From assembly GCF_002843235.3 (NCBI RefSeq), contig NZ_CP031123.2:3162001-3226000 (forward strand): a stretch of DNA of 64,000 nt. Direction: 5' to 3'. Shown piece after piece: positions 27,895 through 36,435 of this stretch (the stretch's first letter is position 1; each line of letters begins with the position of its first letter). Made by a program: the position numbers and the translations under genes. The DNA is from Providencia huaxiensis. Lineage in GTDB: Bacteria; Pseudomonadota; Gammaproteobacteria; Enterobacterales; Enterobacteriaceae. The notes below the pieces were generated by a model. The model saw only the letters and a list, made by a program, of their open reading frames with translations. It ran no database searches and was not told the DNA's origin.

Positions 27895-28893
27895 ATGTCT
27901 GGTAACCAGTCAATAACCCCCCTAAAAATCATTGCTTCTGGAGTTGCACTTCCTGAGCATAAAATTTACTCATCCATGTTGGATGAAAAATTAAATAAAC
28001 CAAAAGGGTTTGTCGAAAAACATTCAGGTATCGAATACCGCTTCCATGCAACTCATACCGATTCACAAGCAGTATTAGCCGCACTAGCGATTCAAAATGC
28101 ATTGCATGCGAACCATATCGCACCAAGCAGTATTGATATGCTAATCAATGCTTCAGCTATCCCAGTGCAAGCGCTACCGTGTTCAGCTGCGCATATCCTT
28201 GAACAATCGAATTTAAACCAAGGTATTGCCTGCTTTGATGTCAACTCCAGTTGCATCAGCTTCATCACTGCACTTCAGGTCGCGGCTGGGTTATTAGCCA
28301 CCAGTACTTACCAACGCATCGCAATTGTTTCTGCAGATATCGCCTCGCGCGGTATTGACTGGCAAGATAAAGAATCATCGCTGATTTTTGGTGATGGCGC
28401 AGCTTGTGTTGTTGTGGAAAAAGGAGATGGAAATAGCGGAATTATTTCTTACACCCATACCACCTATACTGCAGGGATCGATTTTTGCGAAATTCGCGCA
28501 GGTGGCACAAGATGCAACCCGCGCTCAGGTATGACTGACGATGATTTTCTTTTTCATATGCAAGGGAAAAAACTGTTTCGCCTCGCGTCTTCTTTGATTG
28601 AAGATTTTATGCAACAGGTTTTCAGTGAATCGGGTTTACAGCTCAAACAAATTGGTACCGTTATTCCACACCAAGCCAGCCACCTTTCTTTAGAACATAT
28701 GCGCCAACGTGTAGGCGTGACGACTGACCAACTGATTGATATTTACCGTCACCGCGGGAACCAAGTCGCGGCATCGATTCCTTCAGCACTGCACGAAGCG
28801 ATTATCACAGGCCGTTTCTATGAACAACAAAGTGCGATGCTGATTGGTACTGCCGCCGGTTTAGCGTTGTGCGCCATGGTGTTGGTGCCATGA
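27895..28893 (+). CDS. Beta-ketoacyl-ACP synthase III-like condensing enzyme
   Basis: A 332-residue thiolase-fold enzyme. The full catalytic triad is visible: Cys120 in DVNSSCISF, His259 in IPHQAS and Asn289 in HRGNQVAAS. The central LIFGDGAACVVVE is also typical. It should condense an activated acyl group with a second acyl or malonyl unit. It starts a seven-gene operon of lipid-type enzymes and is not near fab genes, so it is unlikely to be the housekeeping FabH. The ribosome binding site is weak. Its stop overlaps the next start. The chain substrate is unknown; an OleA-like head-to-head condensation is possible. Confidence 0.85.
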   Translation: MSGNQSITPLKIIASGVALPEHKIYSSMLDEKLNKPKGFVEKHSGIEYRFHATHTDSQAVLAALAIQNALHANHIAPSSIDMLINASAIPVQALPCSAAHILEQSNLNQGIACFDVNSSCISFITALQVAAGLLATSTYQRIAIVSADIASRGIDWQDKESSLIFGDGAACVVVEKGDGNSGIISYTHTTYTAGIDFCEIRAGGTRCNPRSGMTDDDFLFHMQGKKLFRLASSLIEDFMQQVFSESGLQLKQIGTVIPHQASHLSLEHMRQRVGVTTDQLIDIYRHRGNQVAASIPSALHEAIITGRFYEQQSAMLIGTAAGLALCAMVLVP

Positions 28894-29897
28894 AGATCTT
28901 GGTAACAGGCGCAACAAGTGGCCTGGGACGTAATGCTAGCGAGTACTTACTTCAAAGAGGCATTAATGTCATCGCTTGTGGCCGAAACCTCCAGGCAGGG
29001 GAACAGTTAAGCCAATTAGGTGCAACATTTATTGCCTGTGAATTATCTGAACTTACCGTTCAAGAAGCAAAAATACTCATGGTGGGCTGTGATGCAATTT
29101 GGCATTGCGCTGCCCTTTCCTCGCCTTGGGGAAAACGCCAAGATTTTGAGAAAACAAACGTTCATGCAACTCAAATATTGGCTACCGCTGCGGGGGAAGC
29201 CAAAGTTTCACGCTTTATCCATATTTCCACCCCTGCCATCTATTTTAATTTCACCCACCAGCAAAATATTCCTGAGTCTACGGTTAATAAACATTTCGCT
29301 AACCAATACGCTAGAACAAAATATTTAGCCGAGACTATGATAGAACAGTGTGTTAGGCAGTTTCCAACAACGCGTTACACTATTTTGCGCCCTCGAGGCT
29401 TATTTGGCCCTCATGATCGCGTTTTGCTACCGCGTTTGCTTGCCCAAATAAAATCACGAAAAGGAAAGTTGGTCTTACCTAATGGGGGAAATAACCATTT
29501 TGACCTCACCTATGTGGGAAATGTGGTTCACAGCATGCAGCTGGCGACGTTCAAAGAAACACTCCCCAGTGGCGCCATTTATAATATTACGAACCAACAG
29601 CCTCAAGCACTTAAACAAACATTAAATCAGCTATTTAGTGAACTTAACTTAGATTGTGAAATTCGTTCAGCCCCTTACCCTTTACTGTATGCTATTGCCT
29701 GTCTATTAGAGACCATTGGCTATTTAACGGGAAAAGAGCCATTACTGACACGCTATAGCCTTGGAGCTGCCTATTTCACCATGACATTAGATAACCAAAA
29801 AGCCCAACAAGAGCTGGGTTACTATCCTTTATATAGCATGCAACAAGGCGTTCATTTAACTGCGAAATGGCTGAAACAACAGGAGAACCCATGCTAA
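28890..29897 (+). CDS. Extended SDR / NAD-dependent epimerase-3beta-HSD family oxidoreductase
   Basis: A 335-residue Rossmann-fold reductase. ILVTGATSGLGRNASEYL is the nucleotide-binding motif, and the catalytic Tyr140 and Lys144 are in YARTK, after STPAIYF. YTILRPRGLFGPHDRV is typical of the 3beta-HSD/OleD branch. The start ATG overlaps the condensing-enzyme stop as ATGA (28890-28893). In context it would reduce the 3-keto group made by the first enzyme, as OleD does in long-chain olefin synthesis. Confidence 0.85.
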   Translation: MKILVTGATSGLGRNASEYLLQRGINVIACGRNLQAGEQLSQLGATFIACELSELTVQEAKILMVGCDAIWHCAALSSPWGKRQDFEKTNVHATQILATAAGEAKVSRFIHISTPAIYFNFTHQQNIPESTVNKHFANQYARTKYLAETMIEQCVRQFPTTRYTILRPRGLFGPHDRVLLPRLLAQIKSRKGKLVLPNGGNNHFDLTYVGNVVHSMQLATFKETLPSGAIYNITNQQPQALKQTLNQLFSELNLDCEIRSAPYPLLYAIACLLETIGYLTGKEPLLTRYSLGAAYFTMTLDNQKAQQELGYYPLYSMQQGVHLTAKWLKQQENPC

Positions 29898-30694
29898 CTA
29901 TTCATCAATATGAGGTGGGTTATTGCACACATCCAGGCTGTGTCGCATTAAAAGGTGCTAGTTTTAAATCCTGTAAATTCCCAGCAAGAGCATGGCTGAT
30001 TGAAGATGAACACCAACGTTGGCTGTTTGATACCGGTTATGCCACCCATTTTTATGATCATACGCGCCATGGCATTATGCGGCTATACCGAACAGTTACC
30101 CCTGTGTATTTCGACAGCAAAGACGCCCTTGTCAATCAATTGGCTAGTGATGGCCTAAAACCTAATGATATCAATGGTGTGATTTTGTCCCATTTTCATG
30201 GCGACCATATCGCAGGGCTACGTGACTTCCCCATCATACCCATTATTTGTTCAGGGGATGGTTGGGCTAAAACTCGCCCTTTAACTGGGTTTGCTGCATT
30301 GAAAAATGCCTTTGTCAGTGGTCTATTACCTGACGACTTCGAACAACGTACTGTATTTTATGAAGGTTTCCCCAAGGTCGCGTTACCCAATGAATTGCAA
30401 GTTTTAGGCGAAGGCTATGCCGTCAATCAGCAGAAAACGTTACTCATTGTCCCTCTCCCTGGGCATGCTGCAGGACATATTGGTTTGTGTGTACTAACTA
30501 ACTCAGGCTGGATATTGCTCGCAGGCGATGCGGCTTGGTCTCCCACTAATTATCGTGAATTACGCGGCCCTATGGCAATTGCCAATATCATCATGGATGA
30601 TAAGCAAGCTTATTATGAAACACTAAATAAATTGCATGAGATTGATAAACGCAATGTGGTTATCCAACTGTGCCATGAAGGGGATTTATTGTGA
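29891..30694 (+). CDS. Metallo-beta-lactamase-fold hydrolase
   Basis: A 267-residue zinc hydrolase. The metal motif HFHGDH is at residues 101-106, followed by LPGHAAGHIGL and LLAGDAAW, giving the usual two-metal site. The shape is close to lactonase-like members of the superfamily. ATG 29891 has AGGAG 5 bases before it and overlaps the previous gene by 7 bases. In this operon it may cleave an acyl thioester or lactone, the part an alpha/beta hydrolase plays in ole clusters. Substrate unknown. Confidence 0.82.
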   Translation: MLTIHQYEVGYCTHPGCVALKGASFKSCKFPARAWLIEDEHQRWLFDTGYATHFYDHTRHGIMRLYRTVTPVYFDSKDALVNQLASDGLKPNDINGVILSHFHGDHIAGLRDFPIIPIICSGDGWAKTRPLTGFAALKNAFVSGLLPDDFEQRTVFYEGFPKVALPNELQVLGEGYAVNQQKTLLIVPLPGHAAGHIGLCVLTNSGWILLAGDAAWSPTNYRELRGPMAIANIIMDDKQAYYETLNKLHEIDKRNVVIQLCHEGDLL

Positions 30695-31968
30695 TCCTCT
30701 CGATGCTCTGGCATTACTGGCGCGCACGCCGTTTAAAATTTAAAACTCGGGATGAACTAGAAGCCCATCAACAACGACATTTGGCACAATTCAAGCGCAA
30801 CGTATTAACCAAAAGCCCCTATTTTCAGCCTTATATTCATCAAGAGTTACATGATTTCCCCATTATGAATAAGCAAATCATGATGGATAATTTTGATGAA
30901 ATGAATACCGCCGGGCTTTCTAGTCAAAAACTTCTAGAATGTGCGCAAAAAAGTGAGCAATCTCGGGATTTTGCCCCTAAAGTGGGGCGCTACAGTGTCG
31001 GGTTATCCTCTGGAACTTCAGGCCGTCGAGGTCTGTTCGTTGTTAGCCCAGAAGAACAAAATGTCTGGTCTGGCAGTATGTTAGCTAAAATGTTACCTAA
31101 AGGCTTGTTTAGTGGTGAACGCGTTGCACTGTTTTTACGTGCCAATAATAACCTGTATGAAAGTGTCAATAACCGTTGGATTTCACTACGTTTTTATGAC
31201 CTTTTTGCAGATTTTGACCTACAACTCGCTGCGCTTGAACAATATCAACCTTCCATCATCGTTGCGCCAGCCCAAGTGTTATGCGCGATTGCTGATGCCA
31301 TCAGCCAACAAAAAATTCAATTAAATACACAAAAAGTGATTTCTGTCGCTGAGGTATTAGAGCCTCATGACAAACAAAAATTACAAGGGTGCTTCCCCAA
31401 TGTCGGGGAAGTCTACCAAGCAACGGAAGGGTTTTTAGGCTGTACTTGTTCCCATGGTACTTTGCACTTAAATGAAGCGTTTGTGCATATTGAGCCTAAT
31501 TGGCTTGATAATGACCGTTTTTCGCCGATTATCACGGATTTCACCCGTAAAACACAGCCTATTGTTCGCTATCAACTGGATGATGTGTTAGTGGTGAAAA
31601 AAAATGCCTGCCCCTGTGGCTCTCCTGAAATGGCGATTGAACGCATTGAGGGCCGCTGTGATGACTTGCTGCAACTTCCAGGCTATAACGGCAAAATTGT
31701 GACGATTTTCGCTGATCCCTGTGCTCGGGTTATTGTGAATCACTTACCTGTTACTGCCGATTTCCGCTTAACACAGCAAGGAAACTCATTATATTTACAG
31801 GCTGAATGTTCTCCTACGGAGCTGTCCCATTGCCAACAACAACTGGTAAGCTATTTTGCAAACCAACACGTTGATATTACTCAATTAGATTGGCAATTAT
31901 CATCAGCTGCTATTATGCAAACACTCTCGGTTAAAAAGCGACGCATAACCCGTAAGGAAGCGAAATGA
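30691..31968 (+). CDS. F390-synthetase-like adenylate-forming enzyme
   Basis: A 425-residue member of the adenylating superfamily, of the branch related to coenzyme F390 synthetase and phenylacetate-CoA ligase. The phosphate-binding loop SSGTSGRRG is near residues 106-114. The adenine-pocket motif YQATEGFLG is near 242-250, and RYQLDDVL supplies the ribose-binding acid. A cysteine cluster (KNACPCGSPE) follows. It starts with GTG overlapping the previous stop (GTGA, 30691-30694). It probably activates a carboxylic acid as the acyl-AMP; the acceptor is not known. Confidence 0.8.
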   Translation: MILSMLWHYWRARRLKFKTRDELEAHQQRHLAQFKRNVLTKSPYFQPYIHQELHDFPIMNKQIMMDNFDEMNTAGLSSQKLLECAQKSEQSRDFAPKVGRYSVGLSSGTSGRRGLFVVSPEEQNVWSGSMLAKMLPKGLFSGERVALFLRANNNLYESVNNRWISLRFYDLFADFDLQLAALEQYQPSIIVAPAQVLCAIADAISQQKIQLNTQKVISVAEVLEPHDKQKLQGCFPNVGEVYQATEGFLGCTCSHGTLHLNEAFVHIEPNWLDNDRFSPIITDFTRKTQPIVRYQLDDVLVVKKNACPCGSPEMAIERIEGRCDDLLQLPGYNGKIVTIFADPCARVIVNHLPVTADFRLTQQGNSLYLQAECSPTELSHCQQQLVSYFANQHVDITQLDWQLSSAAIMQTLSVKKRRITRKEAK

Positions 31969-32579
31969 GTAGCAAAGAATTATTCACTCGCTTTATTTAT
32001 TGCCTGCTCGGCTGGGGAACCGTTGGTATTGTTTATCAATATACCGGGCAAATAACGGGGCAGGCTCATATTTTGTCCCCCAGTGAGATTGATAATGCCG
32101 TGCCATTTTCACCCGACGCCATCTGGCTTTATCTCTCATTTTTCCTGTTTATCCCACTTGGGTATTTTCTCAGCCCTCTAAGAAAGGCTCGCTCACTCAT
32201 GTATGCCATGCAGCTCTGTGCGCTGGTTTCTGGGGCGGTCTATCTGTGGTATCCCACGACCATGCTGTACCACGATTACGACTTTTCAACCTTATCTGGG
32301 CGGGTTTTGTCTGCATTGATTGATATTGATAGCCCACAAAATTTACTCCCTTCTCTACATGTCTCATTGACTCTCGTCGTACTGAATGCATTATGGTCAA
32401 CACAACAAAAATTTCGCACGGTTCTCGCCGTGATTTGGGCCATTGCTATTTGTGTCTCTGTATTGGTGTTAAAACGCCATTTATTTATTGATGTTGTCAC
32501 TGGCGCACTCACCGCTTGTGGAGCATTAGTGATTGTTCACACTGCGAAGTTTGTCTTAAAGAGAAACACTAATGAATGA
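31965..32579 (+). CDS. PAP2-family membrane phosphatase
   Basis: A 204-residue membrane protein with about five or six helices. The phosphatase motifs PSLHVSL (about residues 128-134) and KRHLFIDVV (about 169-177) carry the two catalytic His residues, as in PAP2_3/IPC-synthase-like lipid phosphatases; the first KX6RP motif is not obvious. It should act on a lipid phosphate or transfer a phospho-headgroup in the membrane. It overlaps the previous gene by 4 bases (ATGA) and the next by 8. Confidence 0.82.
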   Translation: MSSKELFTRFIYCLLGWGTVGIVYQYTGQITGQAHILSPSEIDNAVPFSPDAIWLYLSFFLFIPLGYFLSPLRKARSLMYAMQLCALVSGAVYLWYPTTMLYHDYDFSTLSGRVLSALIDIDSPQNLLPSLHVSLTLVVLNALWSTQQKFRTVLAVIWAIAICVSVLVLKRHLFIDVVTGALTACGALVIVHTAKFVLKRNTNE

Positions 32580-33696
32580 ATTAACCTTTCCGATTGTTTT
32601 CATGTTAGCGGTCGTAGTCGCAGAAGGTTTAGTGATCGCTAAAACACAAAAAGGCACCGTTAGCTGGCAAGAATTGGTATTCAACCTCAATTCCGGCCAT
32701 ATCATGTTATGGTTATTCAGAGGGTTAGAGATTTTCTGTTACGGCTTTGTCGTGACCCACTACTCATTCAACCTCGTTGAAAACTGGCCAACCGCACTGG
32801 TGTGGGTGTTTGCGATTTTGGCTTGGGACTTTGGTTTTTACTGGCTACACCGTTTGCACCATACCTACCGTGTTTTATGGGCCGTTCATGTGGTACATCA
32901 CCAAGGGGAACACTATAATCTATCATTAGGTGTGCGTAATTCTTGGTACTCATCACTGACATCAATCCCATTCTTTATGTTACTGGCGCTAATGGGGATC
33001 CCCTTAGAGGTGTTTATCACCGTTTCAATATTGCACTATACCATTCAGTTTTTTAACCACAGTGCGCTGATCCCTCGTTTGGGTTGGTTAGAGAAATTCA
33101 TGGTAACGCCACAACACCACCGAGTTCATCATGTCAAGGAAGGGCATTATTCCAACCGTAATTTTGGTGGCAGTTTTATTTTTTGGGACAAACTGTTTGG
33201 TACATTTTCCAAATTGCCTGAAACTGAGCACCATTTTGGTATCAAAGGGGCTCCCGCATCTGAAAACCCGTTTATTGATAGTAATTTACCTTTTTGGCGT
33301 ATCATTAAACGCCGCAGTCAGCCCAAGGCAAAACCCGCGCCATTATTTCGTGTAAACCAAATCGCATTAGTAATGGGAACGCTCCTCCTATTTAGCCTAG
33401 TTATTGGTTATGTCTATATTTATGGCTATGGTTACCAAGGGACGACTCAACAACAAGTAATTTTATTTATCTTATTAGCCTTAGGTACCGTGGCACTATC
33501 CGGTATTTCAGATGGCCGTAAAATTGGCCTGTTGAGCTGGTTTTTCATCGCTTGCTTGCTATTAATTTGCATTTTATTTATTTGGCAATGGACAACCCCA
33601 TTTTGGGTTATTTTTACCAGTGCTCTGTGGTTGCATAGTTTATTAATGTTAATCGGTATAGGCCGAAAACCCATACAGGTGAGTGATGTCTTCTGA
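32572..33696 (+). CDS. Sterol-desaturase / alkylglycerol-monooxygenase-like membrane hydroxylase
   Basis: A 374-residue di-iron membrane enzyme of the fatty-acid hydroxylase superfamily. The histidine boxes are WLHRLHH, HVVHHQGEHYN and HHRVHHVKEGHYSNRNFGG. The HxxHH...EHYN arrangement and the following NSW are close to alkylglycerol monooxygenase. The last third (about 255-370) adds several further membrane helices. It overlaps both neighbours. It likely hydroxylates or oxidises the lipid made by the operon. Confidence 0.85.
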   Translation: MNELTFPIVFMLAVVVAEGLVIAKTQKGTVSWQELVFNLNSGHIMLWLFRGLEIFCYGFVVTHYSFNLVENWPTALVWVFAILAWDFGFYWLHRLHHTYRVLWAVHVVHHQGEHYNLSLGVRNSWYSSLTSIPFFMLLALMGIPLEVFITVSILHYTIQFFNHSALIPRLGWLEKFMVTPQHHRVHHVKEGHYSNRNFGGSFIFWDKLFGTFSKLPETEHHFGIKGAPASENPFIDSNLPFWRIIKRRSQPKAKPAPLFRVNQIALVMGTLLLFSLVIGYVYIYGYGYQGTTQQQVILFILLALGTVALSGISDGRKIGLLSWFFIACLLLICILFIWQWTTPFWVIFTSALWLHSLLMLIGIGRKPIQVSDVF

Positions 33697-34789
33697 GCCG
33701 CTAAGGCCGTTAGGCTACCAACATCGCCATGACCAAGCGTTCCAAAAAGCATTGAACATGGCGGCCAAACACTATTTACAACAGCGGGCTGATCACCGAT
33801 TCGCTGACACACGTTTTTATTTAAAAAGTCTGGTTTTAATCTTGTGCTGCTTAGGCAGCTACGGCATAGCGTTATGTGTTAATGTGTCTTGGGCGTTTTT
33901 TATTTTTTACCCTCTATTTATTTGCTTCGCATTGTTATTGGCGATTAATTTAGTTCACGATGCTTCCCATAATGCGATTTTTAAACAGGCCAAAGCCAAT
34001 TATTGGCTCAATTTTTGGGTCACTATTCCGTTGGGTTTAGACCCTGAATGTTGGCGAGTCAGGCATATTATTTTTCACCATGCGCACACCAATATTCGCC
34101 ATTATGATTTAGATATCGAAGAAAATTTCGTCTTACGCCAAACCCCTTATCAGCGCTGGTACCCGTTTATGCGAGCTCAGCATCTGTATTGGCCATTAAT
34201 TGCCGCAATGACTTTCCCTGCACTGATTTGGTTCTTTGATTGGATGGACAGATTTCATTTGACGCGCGTCGCCCCTCATATGCGCCATCAAGGCCGTCGT
34301 GGTATTGGGGCATTTTTATTGGCTAAGTTACTGCATTTGATTGTTGCAATAGTCATACCTGCGTTTGTTATTACTGATATCAGTTTAGGGACCTTGCTGC
34401 TCACTTACTTATTTAGCCAAATGTTTGCCTCTCTCATATTTGTTGTATTGATACTTGGCACCCATTGGGCGAAAGCAACTTTTTATACGCCTCCCAAAGA
34501 AGGCAATATGCCACATGGTTTTTATACTCACACGTTTTCAACCACTTATGATTGGCAAACCACGCCTCGTTGGCTAACCTATTGGTTAGGCGGGTTAAAC
34601 TTACATCTTACACACCATTTATTTCCCAATTGGAACCACCGCCATTACCCTGCCCTTGCTAAGATTATTGAGCAAACCGCCAAACAGTTTTCGATGGATT
34701 ATCATTGTATTAGCGCAAAAGAATTGTTTGTTTACCAACAGCAGTTTTTAAAAGAGATGGGAACGGGCAAGAAAGCGGATGAGCACTGA
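33686..34789 (+). CDS. Fatty-acid desaturase-like membrane di-iron enzyme
   Basis: A 367-residue desaturase. The three histidine boxes are HDASH (residues 91-95), HIIFHHAHTN (about 127-136) and LHLTHHLFPNWNH near residue 317. Spacing and the C-terminal box match acyl-CoA/acyl-lipid front-end-type desaturases. The ATG at 33686 lies inside the end of the previous gene (11-base overlap), with AGGTGAG upstream. It is the last gene of the seven-gene operon and would insert a double bond into the product or its precursor. Confidence 0.85.
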   Translation: MSSEPLRPLGYQHRHDQAFQKALNMAAKHYLQQRADHRFADTRFYLKSLVLILCCLGSYGIALCVNVSWAFFIFYPLFICFALLLAINLVHDASHNAIFKQAKANYWLNFWVTIPLGLDPECWRVRHIIFHHAHTNIRHYDLDIEENFVLRQTPYQRWYPFMRAQHLYWPLIAAMTFPALIWFFDWMDRFHLTRVAPHMRHQGRRGIGAFLLAKLLHLIVAIVIPAFVITDISLGTLLLTYLFSQMFASLIFVVLILGTHWAKATFYTPPKEGNMPHGFYTHTFSTTYDWQTTPRWLTYWLGGLNLHLTHHLFPNWNHRHYPALAKIIEQTAKQFSMDYHCISAKELFVYQQQFLKEMGTGKKADEH

Positions 34790-34806
34790 GCCAAAAACCC
34801 AGTGCT
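34782..34806. terminator. Possible terminator after the lipid operon
   Basis: AGCACTG and CAGTGCT form a perfect 7-bp stem around an 11-base loop, starting inside the desaturase stop region. No T-run follows on the plus strand, so termination is uncertain. It lies between convergent genes. Confidence 0.4.
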
Positions 34807-34822
34807 TAGTTCACTACATTGA

Positions 34823-36142
34823 TTATCTATCGATAATAATATTTTGATTTATCACGCTTTTTTCACTATTACCCACCATCTGAGCAAATTTCTCTAATGG
34901 GTCAGTCCGAAAAGCATACAAACGTTTGAGCGCAAAAGGGTTATCCCCCAATTTGACTTTTCCTTGAATGGTCGTGACGGCAAGGTGTAGCCCCGCATCT
35001 TTAGCCGCATCCATCGCTGATTGGTTATAACCACCAAATGGATATGCAAGGTAACGCTGCTCAGGTTCGAAACGACTTAAAACTCTTATCGACCGTTTAA
35101 AATCCAACATGATCGTATGTTCTTTCCGGCTAAATAAAATGGGTGAATTATGGTTATCTAAACGATGTAAAAAGTGAGTATGAGATTGGATATTAAAAAC
35201 GTCTCGACTATCTTTGATTTCTTGCTTATTCATAAATTGCAAGTCATGCGCTGACCATTTTTGTGGCTGTGTTTTGATGCGTGAAGAAATAATAAACAAC
35301 GTCGCCTGCTGGCGGTTATGCCTTAAAATCGGTAATGCATAGCGATAAACTGATTTTAAACCATCATCAAATGTCAGCACGACGGCTTTACCAGGTAGGT
35401 TAGCGGATTTATTCAGATAATCTTCCACATCGGCAAGCGAAAGTGTTTGGTAACCCGCCTGTTTTAAATAATTCATTTGTTCTCGAAATGCTTCTACCGA
35501 TGTCGTCGTGGATGTTTCACGGAAATGCTTATTTTCACTATCTTTGAGAATATGGTGATAAGTTAAAATTGGAATGCCTTTATCTAATGCGACATCATCT
35601 AAACGCACATAACCCAGCCTATCCCCTATACGGATGGTTAGCCAAGCACTCTTTTCTCCTGCTTTATCCGTTTTAATCATCCGAGCTAACACAGGGTAGC
35701 GCAGGTTTTCCCATAAAGAGGCAATTTGCTTACGATTACCCTGAGTTGAGTTATATACCGCTGTTTTTTGGTGTGTGACCAAATAATCATAAATAGGATT
35801 TTGTAAGTCATTTAGCCTATCTACTTCAGGGACATAACGCGGTTTTTGGTTAGAAAACGATATTGTTTTTACAAATGCGTAGTCATTGCCAAACTGCATC
35901 GCGCAATAATCCCCTGAGGGAGAATAAGCGTAAAAACCGTGTTCTGCGTTAAGTTCTGCGACAGCGCGCATTTCTCCAGCAATCATCGCAAAAATAATTT
36001 CAGGCTGTTTCGTTTGCACTAGCTTTGGTGGGATGTCTGCCAACTGCCAATCGTCAGCGTTGTTGACGGTCTCAGAAGCCAAAGATTGGGGAAGATAATT
36101 CGTAAATAAAATACAAAGCAATAAAAGAAATCGTCTAGACAT
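34823..36142 (-). CDS. Secreted polysaccharide deacetylase (NodB domain)
   Basis: A 439-residue exported protein. A signal peptide ends near SLAS. An N-terminal domain of about 165 residues of unclear fold is followed by a NodB deacetylase domain (about 190-420). This has the metal and catalytic motifs VVLTFDDG (about 254-261) and SHTH (320-323), and YLAYPFGGYN further on. Such enzymes remove N- or O-acetyl groups from surface polysaccharides. The layout recalls E. coli YadE and the PgaB deacetylase half, but no polysaccharide genes adjoin it. It is convergent with the lipid operon and probably monocistronic. Confidence 0.82.
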   Translation of the reverse strand: MSRRFLLLLCILFTNYLPQSLASETVNNADDWQLADIPPKLVQTKQPEIIFAMIAGEMRAVAELNAEHGFYAYSPSGDYCAMQFGNDYAFVKTISFSNQKPRYVPEVDRLNDLQNPIYDYLVTHQKTAVYNSTQGNRKQIASLWENLRYPVLARMIKTDKAGEKSAWLTIRIGDRLGYVRLDDVALDKGIPILTYHHILKDSENKHFRETSTTTSVEAFREQMNYLKQAGYQTLSLADVEDYLNKSANLPGKAVVLTFDDGLKSVYRYALPILRHNRQQATLFIISSRIKTQPQKWSAHDLQFMNKQEIKDSRDVFNIQSHTHFLHRLDNHNSPILFSRKEHTIMLDFKRSIRVLSRFEPEQRYLAYPFGGYNQSAMDAAKDAGLHLAVTTIQGKVKLGDNPFALKRLYAFRTDPLEKFAQMVGNSEKSVINQNIIIDR

Positions 36143-36262
36143 GTTTTATCCACTATAACGCTGGGTTTCCGTAATTATTCTAAACCGACTCTAGATTGAA
36201 CCCCATACCCTGATAAAAATTTTTATTATTCCCTGCCACCCATTATTTTCGCCCACCAAGCT

Positions 36263-36275
36263 GTTATACCAATTT
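36263..36275. promoter_or_regulatory. UxuR/ExuR-like operator upstream of the dehydratase gene
   Basis: GTTATACCAATTT here is the exact reverse complement of 40882-40894 upstream of uxaA. It resembles the hexuronate-regulator box built on ATTGGTAT/ATACCAAT. It lies 160 bases before the dehydratase ATG. The shared 13-mer suggests control by the GntR protein encoded between the two genes. Confidence 0.55.
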
Positions 36276-36435
36276 TAAAAATATGACCTAACCTATCACA
36301 CAGAATAAAGAGATCTAGCTCATATTTATCAGTAAAAAGCACCATACAGGCACAATCTGTAAATCATTTGACAGTTTAATCCATTTCCCGCTGCTAGATT
36401 GGCATTCAACCACCTTACAACACCTGGGAACAACA

